NCBI RefSeq assembly: GCF_023701695.1
Contig: NZ_JAJOZC010000001.1
Span: 4,587,894 to 4,651,893 of the forward strand
Reading direction: 5' to 3'
Source of the DNA: Streptomyces sp. RKAG290
GTDB taxonomy: Bacteria > Actinomycetota > Actinomycetes > Streptomycetales > Streptomycetaceae
DNA length: 64,000 nt
Made by a program: the position numbers and the translations under genes. Positions 27,596 to 37,543 of the stretch are shown piece after piece. Within the stretch, counting starts at the first letter, position 1; the number at the start of each line of letters is the position of its first letter. Below the pieces are notes generated by a model that saw only the letters and a program-made list of their open reading frames with translations, did not search any database and was not told the origin of the DNA.

Positions 27596-29349
27596 TCAGT
27601 GGCCGGCCGGTGAATGCCCGGCGGCCGGCTTCACCGCGGAGTGCGAGGCATGTCCCGCGTCCTCCGCGGCCGGCTTCCGCGGGCTCGGCTGCGCCTTGCG
27701 CGCCTGCGGCCCGCAGCCGGTGCCGGAGCCTGCGCCGCCGGCCGGCCGGGCTCCGCGGCGGGCGCCGCCGGCCCCACCGGGTCCGGGGCCGGCAGCGGCT
27801 CGGGCGCCTGCGAGGGCTCGGGCGCCGGCAGCGGAGCCGGCTGCATGTCCTGCGGGCCGCCGGCCGGCGGCAGCCCCATGGTGTCCAGCGCCTCCTGCGC
27901 CCTGGGGGCGTCCAGCGGCGAGAACTGCGGGTTGGTGCGCAGCGCCTCCTCCAGATGGCGGCGGGCCGGCCCGAAGTCCCGCAACGCGCGCTGGATCATG
28001 CCCAGGTGGTACGAGTAGCCGGCGTTCCGGCCGCCCGAGTCGACGGCCTTCTGCGCGTACTCCTGAGCCGAGTCCGAGTCGCCCGAGCGGTGCAGCGCCC
28101 AGCCCAGCGCATCCGCCACCGCCGCGCTGCGGTGGCCGCGGTCCCACTCCGCCCGCAGCAGCTCCACCGCCGCGGCCGCGTCGCCGTGGGCGGCCTCGAA
28201 GCGGCCCAGCAGCAGGTCGTCGTCCACGCCCTGGCTCTTGGCACGGGCCAGCGCCTTGCGCAGCTGCGCGTACTGGTTGACGGAGTCGCCGTCCAGGCCG
28301 AGCGACTCGTACAACTCGCCCAACTCCAGCATGTATGCGGGCCGGGGCGACTTCGCCAGCGCCGCCTGGTAGTCCCGCTGGGCCTCGTCGGTGCGGCCGA
28401 GGGCCGCCAGCGCACGCGCCCGGCCGGCCAGCGAGGGGTGATGGGCGCGGTCGGTGCGCAGCGCGGCCCCGTACTGGGCGACGGCCTCCTCCGGCTCGCC
28501 CCGCTCCCAGGCCAGTTCGCCCAGCCGGGACAGGCAGGCCGCCTTCTCCGCCGGGGTCTTCGCCCGGTTCGCGGCGTCCTGCGCGGAGGCGAGCGCGTCC
28601 TCGCGCCAGCCGCGGTCGCGGTACATCTCGGCGGTCCGGCCCAGCGACGGAACACCGGACCGCAGCGCCGCGTACTTCTCCACCGCCTTGGTCGCCGACT
28701 TGAGGTCACCGAGGCCGTTGTACGCGTCGATCAGCTCCGGGTACACCGTCCACTGCTTCGGCAGCCGCCCCCGTACCGTCTCGCCCCACTTCTTCGCCGT
28801 GACGAAGTCGTGCCGGGCGTTGGCGAGCGAGGCCAGCCCCACCCAGGCCGCCTCGTTCCCGCGCTCACCCGGCTGCACGTTCAGGGACCGCTTCAGCGCC
28901 TGCTCGGCCCGGGTGTAGTACGCCGCGTCCGCGGCACGGTGGCCCCACTCCACGTACGCCGACCCGAGCACCGCCCACGACTGCGCGTCCGAGGGATGCG
29001 TGCCCACCCACTTCTGGCGGTCCCCGATGAGCGCCGTCAGATCGGAGAGCGAGGCGGGCGAGCCCGCGGCCGTCGCCGTCATGGCCCGTGACACCGGACC
29101 GGCCAGCGGCGCGGCGTCCTTGTCGTCGTCGGGCACGGCGACCACCGCACCCGTCACCAGCACCGCGCCCGCCACCACGCCGAACGCCGCCCGGCGCAGG
29201 GTCGTGCGCAGCGAGGCGGGGGGTGGTTCGGCCAGGGACGCGAAGTCCGGCGGCAGCGCGGGCGGGGACTCGTAGGGCGGGGCGTAGGCGGTCTCGGGGG
29301 AGTGGTCCGGCCCGGGGGCCGTCTGCGGCTGCTGTGGCGTGACGTCCAT
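27596..29349 (-). CDS. Membrane-anchored TPR protein; one frameshift near the end
   Basis: About 585 residues after repair. A Pro-rich cytoplasmic N-terminus of roughly 50 residues precedes one membrane segment (AAFGVVAGAVLVTGAVVAV); the rest, outside the membrane, is a solenoid of TPR-like helical pairs (WAVLGSAYVEWGHRAADAAY, ACLSRLGELAWERGEPEEAV, MLELGELYESLGLDGDSV). A Pro/Ala-rich tail follows. Near 27735-27738 a base is missing; the repaired tail ends with KAQPSPRKPAAEDAGHA. ATG 29349 is preferred to GTG 29358. It probably acts as a scaffold; partners are unknown. Confidence 0.78.
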
Positions 29350-29446
29350 ACCGATCACTCTGCGTCAGTACGACTAACACACAGCGCCTTGCGAAGGCAG
29401 CCGCATACGGGTTCACACCAATGGGCCCGGGTGTCAGTCTTGGATC

Positions 29447-30814
29447 ATGGACGATCTTCTCGAACTACTGCGTGCGGGTCTGCCGGCCGAGGCGCTGATC
29501 ACCGATCCGGACATCACCGCCTCCTACGCCAACGACATGGCGAGCTTCTGCGACGCGGGCACCCCGGCCGTCGTCGTGCTTCCGCGCACCGTCGAGCAGG
29601 TCCAGCACGTCATGCGCACCGCCACGGCGCTGCGCGTCCCGGTCGTCCCGCAGGGCGCCCGCACCGGCCTGTCGGGCGCGGCCAACGCCTCCGACGGCTG
29701 CATCGTGCTCTCCCTGGTCAAGATGGACCGGATCCTGGAGATCAGCCCCGTCGACCGGATCGCCGTGGTGGAGCCGGGCGTCATCAACGCGGTGCTGTCC
29801 CGGGCCGTCGACGAGCACGGGCTGTACTACCCGCCGGACCCCTCCAGCTGGGAGATGTGCACCATCGGCGGCAACATCGGCACCGCGTCCGGCGGCCTGT
29901 GCTGCGTGAAGTACGGGGTCACCGCCGAATACGTCCTCGGCCTCAACGTCGTCCTCGCGGACGGACGCCTCCTCACCACCGGCCGCCGCACCGCCAAGGG
30001 CGTCGCCGGATACGACCTCACCCGGCTCCTCGTCGGCTCCGAGGGCAGCCTCGGGATCGTCGTCAAGGCAGTGCTCGCGCTCAAGCCGAAGCCGCCACGG
30101 CAGCTCGCGCTGGCCGCCGAGTTCCCCAGCGCGGCGAGCGCCTGCGACGCGATCTGCCGGATCATGGAGCGGGGTCACACCCCGTCACTCCTCGAACTGA
30201 TGGACCGTACAACAGTCCACGCCGTCAACAAGATGGCGAACATGGGCCTCCCCGAGACCACCGAGGCGCTCCTGCTCGCCGCCTTCGACACCCCCGACCC
30301 CTCGGCCGACCTGGCCGCAGTCGCCGAGCTCTGCACCGCCGCGGGCGCCACCGAGGTCGTCCCGGCGCAGGACGCGGCCGAGTCCGAGATGCTGCTCCAG
30401 GCCCGGCGGATGTCGCTCACCGCCCTGGAGGCCGTCAAGTCGGCGACGATGATCGACGACGTGTGCGTACCGCGCTCCAGGCTCGGCGCCATGCTGGAGG
30501 GCACCACGGCCATCGCCGAGAAGTACGGGCTCACCATCGGCGTCTGCGCGCACGCCGGCGACGGCAACACCCATCCCGTCGTCTGCTTCGACCACACCGA
30601 CGCCGACGAGTCCCGGCGGGCCCGCGAGTCCTTCGACGAGATCATGGCGCTCGGCCTCGAACTCGGCGGCACGATCACCGGCGAACACGGCGTGGGAGTC
30701 CTGAAGAAGGAGTGGCTCGCCCGGGAACTCGGCGAGGTGAGCGTGGAACTGCACCGCGGGATCAAGGCGGCCTTCGACCCGCTGGGGCTGCTCAACCCGG
30801 GCAAGGTGTTCTGA
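29447..30814 (+). CDS. FAD-linked oxidase, GlcD/D-lactate dehydrogenase type
   Basis: A 455-residue VAO-superfamily flavoprotein. The PCMH FAD domain shows VPVVPQGARTGLSGAANA, PPDPSSWEMCTIGGNIGTA and GYDLTRLLVGSEGSLGIV; the C-terminal oxidase domain has GVCAHAGDGNTHP and the ending TGEHGVGVLKKEWL, typical of glycolate oxidase GlcD and D-lactate or D-2-hydroxyglutarate dehydrogenases. No GlcE/GlcF subunits are adjacent, so a stand-alone 2-hydroxyacid dehydrogenase is more likely. It converges with ssgG. Confidence 0.9.
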   Translation: MDDLLELLRAGLPAEALITDPDITASYANDMASFCDAGTPAVVVLPRTVEQVQHVMRTATALRVPVVPQGARTGLSGAANASDGCIVLSLVKMDRILEISPVDRIAVVEPGVINAVLSRAVDEHGLYYPPDPSSWEMCTIGGNIGTASGGLCCVKYGVTAEYVLGLNVVLADGRLLTTGRRTAKGVAGYDLTRLLVGSEGSLGIVVKAVLALKPKPPRQLALAAEFPSAASACDAICRIMERGHTPSLLELMDRTTVHAVNKMANMGLPETTEALLLAAFDTPDPSADLAAVAELCTAAGATEVVPAQDAAESEMLLQARRMSLTALEAVKSATMIDDVCVPRSRLGAMLEGTTAIAEKYGLTIGVCAHAGDGNTHPVVCFDHTDADESRRARESFDEIMALGLELGGTITGEHGVGVLKKEWLARELGEVSVELHRGIKAAFDPLGLLNPGKVF

Positions 30815-30828
30815 CCGGCGCACGCCTG

Positions 30829-31305
30829 TCAACTCTCCCCGTCCTGCGACTCGTCCGACGGCCAGGGATCACTCATCCACAGGTCGTCGGCGGGCAGCGG
30901 GGCGAGCAGCTCGGCGAGGCCCTCGTCGATGCCGAGCCGCTCGGTCTCGGTGCCCGGCGGAACCACCCGCAGCGTCCGCTCCACCCACGCGGCCACCGCG
31001 GCGGACGGCACCTCCAGCAGGGCGTTGCCGTCGGGCGAGGTCAGCGCCACACAGATGACGCCGCGCCCGTCGATCTTGGTGGGCCAGATCCGTACGTCCC
31101 CGTGCCCGCACGGCCGGAACACCCCCTCCACCAGCAGATCGCGGGCGAACGTCCAGAACACCGGGGCGTCGGAGCCGATGTGGAAGGTGATGTGCACGGC
31201 GTACGGGTCCTGTGTGCGATACGTGAGCCGGGCGGGCACGGGGATGCTCCGCTCGGGCGACAGGACCAGGTTGAGCTCCAGCTCGCGTTCCACGACGGTG
31301 TCCAT
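30829..31305 (-). CDS. ssgG: SsgA-like sporulation/cell division protein, SsgG type
   Basis: A 158-residue SsgA-like protein from ATG 31305 with GAAAGGA upstream. The fold signature is clear: VERELELNLVLSPERSIPV, TYRTQDPYAVHITFHIG, VFWTFARDLLVEGV and LLEVPSAAVAAWVERT. SsgA-like proteins are restricted to morphologically complex actinomycetes and place or remodel sporulation septa; SsgG in S. coelicolor is needed for correct septum localisation. Assignment to SsgG rests on family features and the remembered genomic position between an FAD oxidase and RDD genes. Confidence 0.85.
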   Translation of the reverse strand: MDTVVERELELNLVLSPERSIPVPARLTYRTQDPYAVHITFHIGSDAPVFWTFARDLLVEGVFRPCGHGDVRIWPTKIDGRGVICVALTSPDGNALLEVPSAAVAAWVERTLRVVPPGTETERLGIDEGLAELLAPLPADDLWMSDPWPSDESQDGES

Positions 31306-31516
31306 GGGGTGCGTCCTTTCGATGCCTGCGGGCCGGTTCCTCGACCGGCCCGCACAGGGGAGAGCGCACTCCCCGCCATCCATTACGCGACTTCGGGAGA
31401 AAAGTTCGGCGTGACCGGAAAGTGGTCCAAACACCCGGACCGGCACGGGGGCACGCGGGTGTCTGATAGATGTGGACCCTTGTATTGAGGCCTCGAAGAG
31501 ATACGGGACCACGGTG
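31306..31516. other. Divergent promoter region between ssgG and the RDD gene
   Basis: A 211-base spacer. It holds an inverted repeat around 31331-31356 (CCGGTTCCTCGACCGGCCC) near the ssgG start and probable promoters for both directions. No small gene was found. Confidence 0.35.
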
Positions 31517-33082
31517 ATGAGCGCCCCAACCCCGGCACCCGGTGACGAAAGCCCCCGCGAGGGGTACTACCCCGACCCGTCCATTCCCGGATACGTCCGG
31601 TACTGGAACGGCGCTTCATGGGTGCCCGGCACGAGCAGGCCCGCCCCGCAGCAGGGCGAGGCGATGCCCGTGGCACCCGCCGAGGACGCGGCCGGACCGC
31701 ATCCGCCCGGCCCCGCGGCGGTCGACGAGACCGGACCGCTCTTCTTCGACGAGGAGCCGTACGACGACGGCAGCCGGCCCGAGCCCTCGACCGCCTGGCA
31801 GGCCGACGCCTCCCGGCAGACCGGCTTCGGCGGCGACCGCGACCGCCGGGTCTCCTGGGGCGGCACCGGACAGCCCGCACAGCCGGAGCCGGGCCCCGAC
31901 CCGCGTACGTCCGCGGGCGGTTCCCCCGCGGCCGGCACTCCCACGGACCACTCCCCGGCCGCGGAGCGCACCGACCGCACCCCGGCCGACCCGCGCCGGC
32001 CCGCCCAGGCCGACCCGACCGGCGGTGCGCTGCCGGGCATGCGGGACGGCGGCGGACAGGTGGCCGAGAACACCGTCGCCATCCGGGTCGCCCGCCCCGG
32101 CCGCTCCGGCGGCGGCAGCCGTGACACGGGGCGTCCGCCCGCCGACGGCACGGTCACGATCCGCGCCGTGGGCCCGGCCGGCCGGACGCCGGGCCCGCGC
32201 GACGCGGAACAGCCGCCCGTCGAGGGGACGATGACGATCCGCGCGATCGGCCCCGCCGCCGACGCGGCGCAGGCCTCCGCGTCCGCCGCACCGGCCACGC
32301 CACGGGCCTCCGCGCCCGCTCCAAGCCCCGCGCAGCAGTCCGCGCCCGCCCAGGACCCGGCCCGGCTCAACAGCCCGCTCACGCCCGGCCCCGGCGGCGG
32401 TTCCACCTCCTGGGCCCAGCAGGCCCGGCCCGAACAGGCCGCCCGGCCGCAGCCGCAGGCGTCCGCACCGCAGCAGCCCGCGTTCCCCCAGCAGTCCCAG
32501 CCGCACCCCGGAGCCCAGGAGCCCCGGCGCGACCAGCCCGTCGTGCCCTGGAAGCCCCCGGTCGACGACCACTTCCAGCAACTCGCGGCGGCTCAGGCGG
32601 CGGCCCGGCCGGCCGCGCTCGGCAAGCGGTTCGCGGCCCGGCTCATCGACACGGTCGTGCTGGGCGTGCTCGTCGGCGCCCTCGCGGTCCCCCTGGCGAC
32701 GCAGGCCGCGGACCACATCAACGAGAAGATCGACGCGGCCAAGCTGTCCGGCGAGACGGTCACCGTCTGGCTGCTGGACTCCACCACGGCCGGCCTGGCC
32801 GGCGTGGTCCTCGGCGCGTTCCTGGTCCTCGGCGTCCTCCTGGAGGCGCTGCCGACCGCGAAGTGGGGCCGTACGCTCGGCAAGAAGCTCTGCGGACTCG
32901 ACGTCCGGGACATCGAGTCCCACGGGCCGCCCACGTTCGGCGCCGCGCTGCGCCGCTGGCTGGTCTACGGGGTGCTGGGCCTCCTGGTGATCGGGGTGGT
33001 CGACGTGCTGTGGTGCCTGATCGACCGGCCGTGGCGCCAGTGCTGGCACGACAAGGCGGCCCGTACCTTCGTGGCCGGCTGA
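31517..33082 (+). CDS. DUF2510-RDD membrane protein
   Basis: A 521-residue protein from ATG 31517. It starts with a DUF2510 module (EGYYPDPSIPGYVRYWNGAS), common at the N-terminus of actinobacterial membrane proteins. Residues 40 to about 350 are low-complexity, rich in Pro, Ala, Gly and Gln, with three spaced TxTIRA-like repeats. The C-terminal RDD domain has AARLIDTVVLGVLVGALA, TAKWGRTLGKKLCGLDVR and QCWHDKAARTFV, with about three membrane segments. Function is unknown. A second RDD gene follows. Confidence 0.85.
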   Translation: MSAPTPAPGDESPREGYYPDPSIPGYVRYWNGASWVPGTSRPAPQQGEAMPVAPAEDAAGPHPPGPAAVDETGPLFFDEEPYDDGSRPEPSTAWQADASRQTGFGGDRDRRVSWGGTGQPAQPEPGPDPRTSAGGSPAAGTPTDHSPAAERTDRTPADPRRPAQADPTGGALPGMRDGGGQVAENTVAIRVARPGRSGGGSRDTGRPPADGTVTIRAVGPAGRTPGPRDAEQPPVEGTMTIRAIGPAADAAQASASAAPATPRASAPAPSPAQQSAPAQDPARLNSPLTPGPGGGSTSWAQQARPEQAARPQPQASAPQQPAFPQQSQPHPGAQEPRRDQPVVPWKPPVDDHFQQLAAAQAAARPAALGKRFAARLIDTVVLGVLVGALAVPLATQAADHINEKIDAAKLSGETVTVWLLDSTTAGLAGVVLGAFLVLGVLLEALPTAKWGRTLGKKLCGLDVRDIESHGPPTFGAALRRWLVYGVLGLLVIGVVDVLWCLIDRPWRQCWHDKAARTFVAG

Positions 33083-33256
33083 ACCTTCGCGGCCGGCTGA
33101 GGGGCGCCCGGGCGGGCCGTACCGGAACCGCCCGACGGGCCCCGCGCCGACCCGTGCGGCTGACGGCTCATCGGGTGAGGGCCGTCGGGTGGTTTCCGTT
33201 CCCCCGAACGCACCTGAGCCGTTGCGGGCGCCCGGGCGGCGGGGTGCACTGCCCCC

Positions 33257-33919
33257 ATGAGCAACGATCAGCCGACGTCCGGTCAGCCGCCCGAGGACGA
33301 CCCGTTCCTCAAGAAGCCGCAGGAGCCCCAGCCGCCGTCGTCGGGCTCGCCCTACGACAGCGCGCCGCCGCCGCCGCCTCCGCCGCCGTACGACCCCGGC
33401 CCTCCCGGCGGCGGTCAGTTCGGTGCCGCGGACCCGCTGGCGGGCATGCCGCCGCTCGCCGAGCCCGGCAAGCGCATCCTGGCCCGGCTGATCGACTTCC
33501 TGATCATCTCGATCCCGCTGTACCTGATCTCGTTGTTCTGGGGTGGCGCGGTCGAGGTGTCGGACAACAACGACGACGACGTCAGCGACATGTTCGCCCA
33601 GACCTACAGCGGTCATCAGCTGCTCTGGTCGCTGATCGCCCTGGTGATCTACGTCGCGTACGACACGTACTTCACGCACAAGGACGGCCGCACCCTCGGC
33701 AAGCGGCTGCTGAAGCTGCGGGTCGCGATGCTCAACGACGGCAGCGTGCCGGACACCGGCAGCTCGTTCCTGCGGGCCGTGGTGCTGTGGCTGCCGGCGC
33801 TGCTGTGCTGCCCGTGCCTGTGGTGGCTGATCAACATCGTGCTGATGTTCACGGACAAGCCGTACCGGCAGGCACTGGAGGACAAGGCGGCCAAGACGGT
33901 GGTGGTGACCACCAACTGA
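33257..33919 (+). CDS. RDD family membrane protein
   Basis: A 220-residue RDD protein from ATG 33257. A Pro-rich N-terminus of about 60 residues, then ILARLIDFLIISIPLYLISL, an acidic loop (SDNNDDDVSDMF), DGRTLGKRLLKLRVAM and QALEDKAAKTVVV. It lies 174 bases after a paralogous RDD gene, suggesting local duplication. RDD proteins have been linked to ion transport in some bacteria, but no role is shown for this one. Confidence 0.85.
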   Translation: MSNDQPTSGQPPEDDPFLKKPQEPQPPSSGSPYDSAPPPPPPPPYDPGPPGGGQFGAADPLAGMPPLAEPGKRILARLIDFLIISIPLYLISLFWGGAVEVSDNNDDDVSDMFAQTYSGHQLLWSLIALVIYVAYDTYFTHKDGRTLGKRLLKLRVAMLNDGSVPDTGSSFLRAVVLWLPALLCCPCLWWLINIVLMFTDKPYRQALEDKAAKTVVVTTN

Positions 33920-33971
33920 GGCCTGTCCCGCCGGGGGAGTGTGTCGGCACTCCACCCGGACGGGCCGGTCC

Positions 33972-34313
33972 TCAGCGCCGCAGCGAGTGCTCGCTCACCC
34001 GCTCCGCGGCGGCGCGTGCGGCCGGGATCGTGCTCTGTGTGCGGCCGGGGGCCTGGCCCCCGGCTTCGGCAGCGGCGGGGCGGGCGCCCTGGTGTGCGGA
34101 TACCGCGGCCCCCGTCGTCGCCGCTTTCGCCGTGCTCCGGCGCGCCGGGGCGGGCACGGTGACGGCGACCAGCAGGCCGAGTGCCAGCGAGGCCGTACAG
34201 ACCGCGGCGATACCGAGAACCGATTCGGTACGTGACAGCAGCAGCATGGCGAGGGTCGCGAAGACGACGGTGACCGAACCGTAGGAAAGCTGTGCAGCTG
34301 TAGGACGCGGCAT
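33972..34313 (-). CDS. Small membrane protein, hypothetical
   Basis: A 113-residue protein from ATG 34313. Two adjacent membrane segments (YGSVTVVFATLAMLLL and GIAAVCTASLALGLLVAVTV) are followed by a 60-residue Ala/Arg-rich cytoplasmic tail. An upstream in-frame start at 34358 would add 15 residues, but MPRPTAAQLSYG is a more natural N-terminus. Divergent from the secreted protease gene. No family recognised. Confidence 0.6.
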   Translation of the reverse strand: MPRPTAAQLSYGSVTVVFATLAMLLLSRTESVLGIAAVCTASLALGLLVAVTVPAPARRSTAKAATTGAAVSAHQGARPAAAEAGGQAPGRTQSTIPAARAAAERVSEHSLRR

Positions 34314-34682
34314 GGCGTTATCCGTCCTCGGGACGTCGGATGGGCGGTCTCTCAACACGGTCGCACTGTCAAACGACTCTACGACGGTGGATGCCCTGGA
34401 GGAACGGGTAGTAAGCGTAACCTAACCCACAGTGCCGGAGCACAGGGGGCGCACGGAGTCATTCTGCGCGCCAATCCAGGGCTTTGACGCGCCGGTTGGG
34501 TGCGGAGGAGTCGTCCGGATAGCGGAAATGTGCTCCTGCATAGTGCACTTGGTCTGTTCAAGTCAAGGTCTGTCTTTTCTCGCGTAACTCCGGTCGAATG
34601 TCGTCACTTGTGACGCGTTTCCGCGCGCGGCCTCTTCACACTCCCGGGCCGCGGCCGCGGGCGCCGGGGAGGACTGCATCAC
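34314..34682. promoter_or_regulatory. 369-base divergent promoter region upstream of the secreted protease
   Basis: No gene seen. The segment is less GC-rich than its surroundings. A palindrome CGTCAC-TT-GTGACG lies at 34602-34615, about 70 bases before the protease start, and a TGCATAGTGCA element at 34537-34547. Both are good operator candidates for a developmentally controlled protease gene. Confidence 0.45.
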
Positions 34683-37082
34683 GTGATCATTAAGAGACGG
34701 GCGCTTCGCACCGGGGCGGTTGTCGTGGCCATGGCCGCGACCGCCGCCACCGCATCCGCCTTCGCCACCGCTCAGGCTGATGACCAGGCGTCAGGCAAGG
34801 CTGCCTCCAGCATCGACCGCCGGGACCCGGGGTCGGCCAAGGGCAACGCGCACAACCTGGACGGCCCCTTCAGCAAGCAGCAGGACGCCCAGCGTCAGGC
34901 CGCTCTGGAGCAGGTCATATCCGGCGACAAGAAGGTGACGACCCGCGGCGGCTCCAACGTCGTCAAGCTCGACGACAGCAAGTACGTCGAGCTGGGCCGC
35001 GAGAAGACCGACAAGATCTTCACCATCCTGGTGGAGTTCGGCGACAAGGTCGACAACACGACCACGTTCGACCCGGACGGCGACGGCCCCAAGCCGCCCG
35101 TTCCGAAGTACGGCGGCACGGCGGGACCGGCGCACAACAAGATAGCCAAGCCGGACCCCAAGAAGGACAACAGCACCGCCTGGCAGGCCGATTACAACCA
35201 GGCCCACTTCCAGGACCTGTACTTCGGTGAGGGTGCCGGCAAGAACTCGCTCAAGACGTACTACGAGAAGACGTCCTCCGGGCGCTACTCGGTCGACGGC
35301 GAGGTCTCGGACTGGGTCAAGGTCCCGTACAACGAGGCCCGCTACGGCTCGAACTACTGCGGCTCGACCAACTGCGCCAACGCCTGGGACATGGTCAAGG
35401 ACGGCGTGAACGCCTGGGCCGCCGACCAGAAGGCCAAGGGCCGTACGCCCGAGCAGATCAAGACCGATCTCGCCAAGTACGACCAGTGGGACCGCTACGA
35501 CTTCGACGGCGACGGCAACTTCAACGAGCCGGACGGATACATCGACCACTTCCAGGTCGTGCACGCCGGTGAGGACGAGTCGGCAGGCGGCGGCACCGAG
35601 GGCACCAACGCCATCTGGGCGCACCGCTGGTACGCCTACGGCACCGACGCCGGCGCGACCGGCCCGGCCGACAACAAGGCCGGCGGCACCCAGATCGGCG
35701 ACTCCGGCATCTGGGTCGGCGACTACACCGCGCAGCCCGAGAACGGCGGCCTGGGCGTCTTCGCCCACGAGTACGGCCACGACCTCGGCCTGCCGGACCT
35801 GTACGACACCACCAACACCGCCGAGAACTCGGTCGGTTTCTGGTCCCTGATGTCGGCGGGCTCCTGGCTCGGCACCGGTAAGAACAGCATCGGTGACCTG
35901 CCCGGCGACATGAACGCCTGGGACAAGCTCCAGCTGGGCTGGCTCAACTACGGCGAGGCCAAGGCCGCGACGAAGTCGACCCACAAGCTGGGCGTGTCCG
36001 AGTACAACACCAAGGACAAGCAGGCGCTCGTCGTCACGCTGCCCGACAAGGCCGTCACCACCGCCGTCACGACGCCCGCCGAGGGCGCCAAGCAGTGGTG
36101 GAGCGACATGGGTGACAACCTCAACAACACCCTGTCCCGCCCGGTCGACCTGACCGGCAAGGCCAAGGCCTCCCTCGACCTCGCCGGCTGGTGGGACATC
36201 GAGAAGGACTACGACTACCTCTACACCGAGGTGTCCGACAACGGCGGCACCAGCTGGACCGCGATCGACGGCACCGCCGACGGCAAGCCGCTCCCGCGCG
36301 ACGCCAGTGACAAGCCGTCCCTGACCGACGTCTCCGGCAAGTACCAGAAGCTCTCGTACCCGCTGGACGCCTATGCGGGCAAGAAGATCGACGTCCGCTT
36401 CCGCTACGCCACCGACGGCGGCGCCGGCGGTGTGGGCTTCGCGGCCGACACCATCTCGGTCACCGCTGACGGCGCCAAGCTGTTCACGGACAACGCCGAG
36501 GGCGACGACAACGGCTGGACCAGCAAGGGCTTCTCGCGGGTCGGCTCGTCGTTCACCAAGGACTACCCGCAGTACTACCTCGCGGAGAACCGTCAGTACG
36601 TCAGCTACGACCAGACCCTCAAGGTCGGCCCGTACAACTTCGGCTTCTCGCAGTCCCGTCCCGACTGGGTCGAGCACTACCCGTACCAGAACGGTCTGCT
36701 CGTCTGGCTCTGGGACACCTCCCAGAAGGACAACAACGTCTCCGCCCACCCGGGCAAGGGCCTGATCCTGCCGGTCGACGCGCACGCCAAGCCGCTGAAG
36801 TGGGCGGACGGCACGGTCCTCCGTAACAAGATCCAGCCCTTCGACGCTCCGTTCAGCTGGTACCCGACCGACGGCTTCACGCTGCACAACGCGGACGTGG
36901 CCACGAAGATCAAGCCGCAGCTCGGCGTCCCGGTCTTCGACGACCACAAGGGCACCTACTGGTACAAGGAGAACAAGACCGGAAGCGTGCAGGTCGCTGA
37001 CACCAACACCAGGATCTCGATCGTCAGCGAGCCGCTCAGTGGCTCCACGATGACCGTCCAGGTCGGCGCCTCGCACAAGTAA
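34683..37082 (+). CDS. Secreted immune inhibitor A type metalloprotease (M6)
   Basis: A 799-residue exported protease from GTG 34683. The signal peptide has RRALRTGAVVVAMAATAATA and probable cleavage after ASAFATAQA. A propeptide of about 90 residues precedes the catalytic domain, whose zinc motif is HEYGHDLGLPD near residue 362, followed by SLMSAGSWLG with the met-turn. The C-terminal half contains a jelly-roll like region (PVDLTGKAKASLDLAGWWDI; GGAGGVGFAADTISV). InhA enzymes degrade host or environmental proteins; here a role in nutrient release or mycelium turnover is likely. It has its own promoter region and a hairpin downstream. Confidence 0.93.
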   Translation: MIIKRRALRTGAVVVAMAATAATASAFATAQADDQASGKAASSIDRRDPGSAKGNAHNLDGPFSKQQDAQRQAALEQVISGDKKVTTRGGSNVVKLDDSKYVELGREKTDKIFTILVEFGDKVDNTTTFDPDGDGPKPPVPKYGGTAGPAHNKIAKPDPKKDNSTAWQADYNQAHFQDLYFGEGAGKNSLKTYYEKTSSGRYSVDGEVSDWVKVPYNEARYGSNYCGSTNCANAWDMVKDGVNAWAADQKAKGRTPEQIKTDLAKYDQWDRYDFDGDGNFNEPDGYIDHFQVVHAGEDESAGGGTEGTNAIWAHRWYAYGTDAGATGPADNKAGGTQIGDSGIWVGDYTAQPENGGLGVFAHEYGHDLGLPDLYDTTNTAENSVGFWSLMSAGSWLGTGKNSIGDLPGDMNAWDKLQLGWLNYGEAKAATKSTHKLGVSEYNTKDKQALVVTLPDKAVTTAVTTPAEGAKQWWSDMGDNLNNTLSRPVDLTGKAKASLDLAGWWDIEKDYDYLYTEVSDNGGTSWTAIDGTADGKPLPRDASDKPSLTDVSGKYQKLSYPLDAYAGKKIDVRFRYATDGGAGGVGFAADTISVTADGAKLFTDNAEGDDNGWTSKGFSRVGSSFTKDYPQYYLAENRQYVSYDQTLKVGPYNFGFSQSRPDWVEHYPYQNGLLVWLWDTSQKDNNVSAHPGKGLILPVDAHAKPLKWADGTVLRNKIQPFDAPFSWYPTDGFTLHNADVATKIKPQLGVPVFDDHKGTYWYKENKTGSVQVADTNTRISIVSEPLSGSTMTVQVGASHK

Positions 37083-37108
37083 TCCCGCATCACCGCAGGT
37101 CAAAGCAT

Positions 37109-37144
37109 GATCGGCCGTCGCCCTCTAGCGGGCGGCGGCCGATC
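37109..37144 (+). terminator. Hairpin terminator after M6 protease gene
   Basis: 15-base arms (GATCGGCCGTCGCCC and GGGCGGCGGCCGATC, one G-U pair) with a 6-base loop, 27 bases after the stop, followed by a T-containing tail. Confidence 0.8.
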
Positions 37145-37206
37145 GTGTTTAGGTGCCTCTTGTTCCATTTCTTATTGACACGATGTCTCACGGGGGAGCG
37201 CGGAGT

Positions 37207-37539
37207 ATGGCAGGCGGAGGATTCAGCAAGTTGCCGAACGGCAGTGTGGTCGTCGCGATCACGCTGCCGAGTCCGGCGGAGGGCGTGGGACCGGACACCC
37301 CGGTACGCGTCCTGGTGCACGCGGCGAACCGGGCCCGTGCACTGACCAGGCTGCGCAATCTCGGACTGCGCGCCGTCTACCTCCGCGGCAACGCCGAGCC
37401 GCCCACCCCGGACGAGATAACCGCCGTCCTGCACCACCCGGACGGCCTGCTCTGGCGCGCGAGACCCGAGCGGGCCCAGGAGCTCTGGCACCCGATCCGG
37501 GCGCTCCTGAGGCCCGCCCTGCCGGCCCGCCGGAGCTGA
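37207..37539 (+). CDS. Conserved hypothetical protein, 110 residues
   Basis: From ATG 37207 (after GGGGGAGCGCGGAGT) the protein reads MAGGGFSKLPNGSVVVAITL with a later segment RVLVHAANRARALTRLRNLG and HHPDGLLWRARPERAQELWH. It is soluble, without signal or membrane segment. Codon bias fits a real gene. I do not recognise a characterised family. It converges with pncA, 4 bases apart. Confidence 0.6.
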   Translation: MAGGGFSKLPNGSVVVAITLPSPAEGVGPDTPVRVLVHAANRARALTRLRNLGLRAVYLRGNAEPPTPDEITAVLHHPDGLLWRARPERAQELWHPIRALLRPALPARRS

Positions 37540-37543
37540 CCGC

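Noticed and set aside
34791..37103. 770-codon minus-strand frame opposite the M6 protease
   Set aside because: Mirror of the strong codon bias of the protease gene; the translated product is Val/Leu/Gly/Arg low complexity.
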